Source of the DNA: Peptoclostridium sp.
GTDB lineage: Bacteria; Bacillota; Clostridia; Peptostreptococcales; Peptostreptococcaceae
Assembly (NCBI RefSeq): GCF_009881055.1
Contig: NZ_WXFG01000022.1
Location: 34,396-98,395 of the forward strand
Length of the DNA: 64,000 nucleotides
Direction of reading: 5' to 3'
Every line of letters begins with the position of its first letter. Within the stretch, counting starts at the first letter, position 1. The notes below the pieces were generated by a model, which searched no databases, had not been told where the DNA came from, and saw only the letters and a program-made list of their open reading frames with translations. Both the position numbers and the translations under genes were made by a program. Shown here piece by piece: positions 63,031 to 64,000 of the stretch.

Positions 63031-63186
63031 AACAAATGCCTCCTCGTTCAATTTCGATAGATAAGATTATACCATATCAGAGTATTTTTATGGAATGTTT
63101 TCGGCATTTTAAGGTCGCAATCATCATTCACACAACCCCTTGTTTTGGTATAATGGAGTTGTTCGTCACTATCAAAGGAGGTTTAT

Positions 63187-63810
63187 ATGAAGAGCACAAC
63201 ATTTCACATTTCACGCACAGATGGCAAGGTAGATAATGGCCAGCTAAAATTTCAAATTGATTTGCTTCCTGCATATGCAATTGAATATAGTATGCTATAT
63301 ATCGAAGGAATACTCTACTCAGATAATTATCACAAGATATCAAGAAGTTATATTACTGTTGACATCGATATAGATAGTATTTTTCCGAAAAATCATGAGT
63401 ATAAGCTTATGCTTATTATTTATTATTTTGGTATTCGAGACTATTCTTTTTTATTCCCACATATAAAGAAAAAGAATCCAGAGCTAGCCAAGCGAATAGG
63501 CTACTTTTATGAAGAAGCTGAGAAAAGCTTTGATTCAGGAGCATGGCTTTCATACTCGTTGATGTGTGCTGCTATTTTTGAAGGGATACTATTTTCAAAA
63601 CACAACATAAAAAGTGGCTTTAATGACCTTATCGAAGATGCTTTCAAAAATGGCTCTATAGACCTTTCCACTCGAGAAACAATGCATATTGCTAGAAACA
63701 ACAGGAATTTGGTTCACTCCAATAAATACAATGATAAATTAGTCCAAAGAATAGACGCCATGGATATGAGAACTACTATGGACAGGCTCATTAAAGATTT
63801 CCCATACTAA
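63187..63810 (+). CDS. Uncharacterised protein with HEPN-like C-terminal motif
   Basis: A 207-aa protein I do not recognise by name. The N-terminal half is beta-rich; the C-terminal half is helical with SYSLMCAAIFEGILFSKH and ARNNRNLVHSNKY. R170, N171 and H177 form an R-N-x5-H motif like the RNase motif of HEPN domains or the end of DUF4145 domains. AAAGGAGG precedes the ATG. It is clearly more AT-rich than the run of genes before it and stands alone on the plus strand, suggesting transfer. No antitoxin or nucleotidyltransferase partner is seen. Confidence 0.7.
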   Translation: MKSTTFHISRTDGKVDNGQLKFQIDLLPAYAIEYSMLYIEGILYSDNYHKISRSYITVDIDIDSIFPKNHEYKLMLIIYYFGIRDYSFLFPHIKKKNPELAKRIGYFYEEAEKSFDSGAWLSYSLMCAAIFEGILFSKHNIKSGFNDLIEDAFKNGSIDLSTRETMHIARNNRNLVHSNKYNDKLVQRIDAMDMRTTMDRLIKDFPY

Positions 63811-63933
63811 TACTTTACATTCAAAAACCCAAGCATTCTTATTATCTGATTGCTACTTTTATGAAATGTTATTTCGGGTATGTTTCAGATTTTGTGTAAA
63901 CGCTAAAAACTGATGCAGTTTTATTGTATAAGT

Positions 63934-63970
63934 TAAGGGATAGGTGCTTAAAACAAGCATCTGTCCCTTA
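63934..63970 (+). repeat. Long hairpin, REP-like, at the end of the window
   Basis: TAAGGGATAGGTGCTT (63934-63949) pairs along its full 16 bases with AAGCATCTGTCCCTTA (63955-63970), using two G-U pairs. The tail is not a T run. It resembles the AGGGACAG hairpin at 16186. It could end the orphan gene's transcript or belong to a dispersed palindrome family. Confidence 0.6.
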
Positions 63971-64000
63971 AATGCATTATACACCCAATTTTGGGCGAGT

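Noticed and set aside
1..64000. CRISPR array, rRNA or tRNA genes
   Set aside because: No regularly spaced repeats and no recognisable rRNA or tRNA sequence were found on either strand by reading.

Overview
The window is 64 kb of chromosome from a low-to-mid GC Gram-positive anaerobe of the class Clostridia. Supporting signs are CodY, a LexA that recognises GAAC-N4-GTTC boxes, IreB, RNase J, an Asn T-box, a rubredoxin/superoxide-reductase pair, strong AGGAGG ribosome binding sites and many TTG/GTG starts. Gene order resembles Peptostreptococcaceae, and the moderate GC suggests something Peptoclostridium-like; the genus is an inference. I saw no rRNA, tRNA, CRISPR array, intact IS element or prophage.

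Layout, mostly plus strand to 34.8 kb: the 3' end of topA, then codY, rarA and pyruvate carboxylase. An iron-sulfur/tRNA-thiolation block follows (iscR-iscS-iscU, mnmA). Next come alaS and the usual ireB-ruvX-DUF1292 trio, here interrupted by a 717-aa exported membrane protein, then fur, and an rnjA-M50 protease-scpA-scpB operon. After rluB, a GNAT with a cysteine-rich tail, surE and an RpiR regulator come a minus-strand sirtuin, rubredoxin and desulfoferrodoxin. An asparagine/C4-C6 metabolism block follows: T-box-controlled asnA, aconitase, a GntR regulator, asnS, purB and a Na+/alanine symporter. Identical palindromes upstream of aconitase and of the symporter suggest one regulon.

From 35.4 to 43.1 kb the minus strand carries topB, a soluble cupin-PocR histidine kinase with its AraC-type response regulator, an SHMT-like enzyme with altered active-site motifs, and a SpoVB-like flippase. 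The 43-52 kb stretch is more accessory: two tyrosine recombinases, two convergent DUF3841 paralogues, a DUF2156/Eis-like pair, an encapsulin with its ferritin-like cargo, and the divergent SOS pair yneA-like/lexA with four LexA boxes. From 52 to 63 kb the minus strand carries a housekeeping run: miaB, mutS, mutL, miaA, hfq, a YnbB-type PLP enzyme and glutamine synthetase. The window closes with an AT-rich orphan gene carrying a HEPN-like motif and a long hairpin.

Most of the window is ordinary core genome. The points most worth a second look are the exported membrane protein inside the ireB-ruvX cluster, the divergent SHMT next to an unusual two-component system, the candidate GntR regulon, the DUF3841 pair, the large nested palindrome at 35 kb, and several very short reading frames with good ribosome binding sites.
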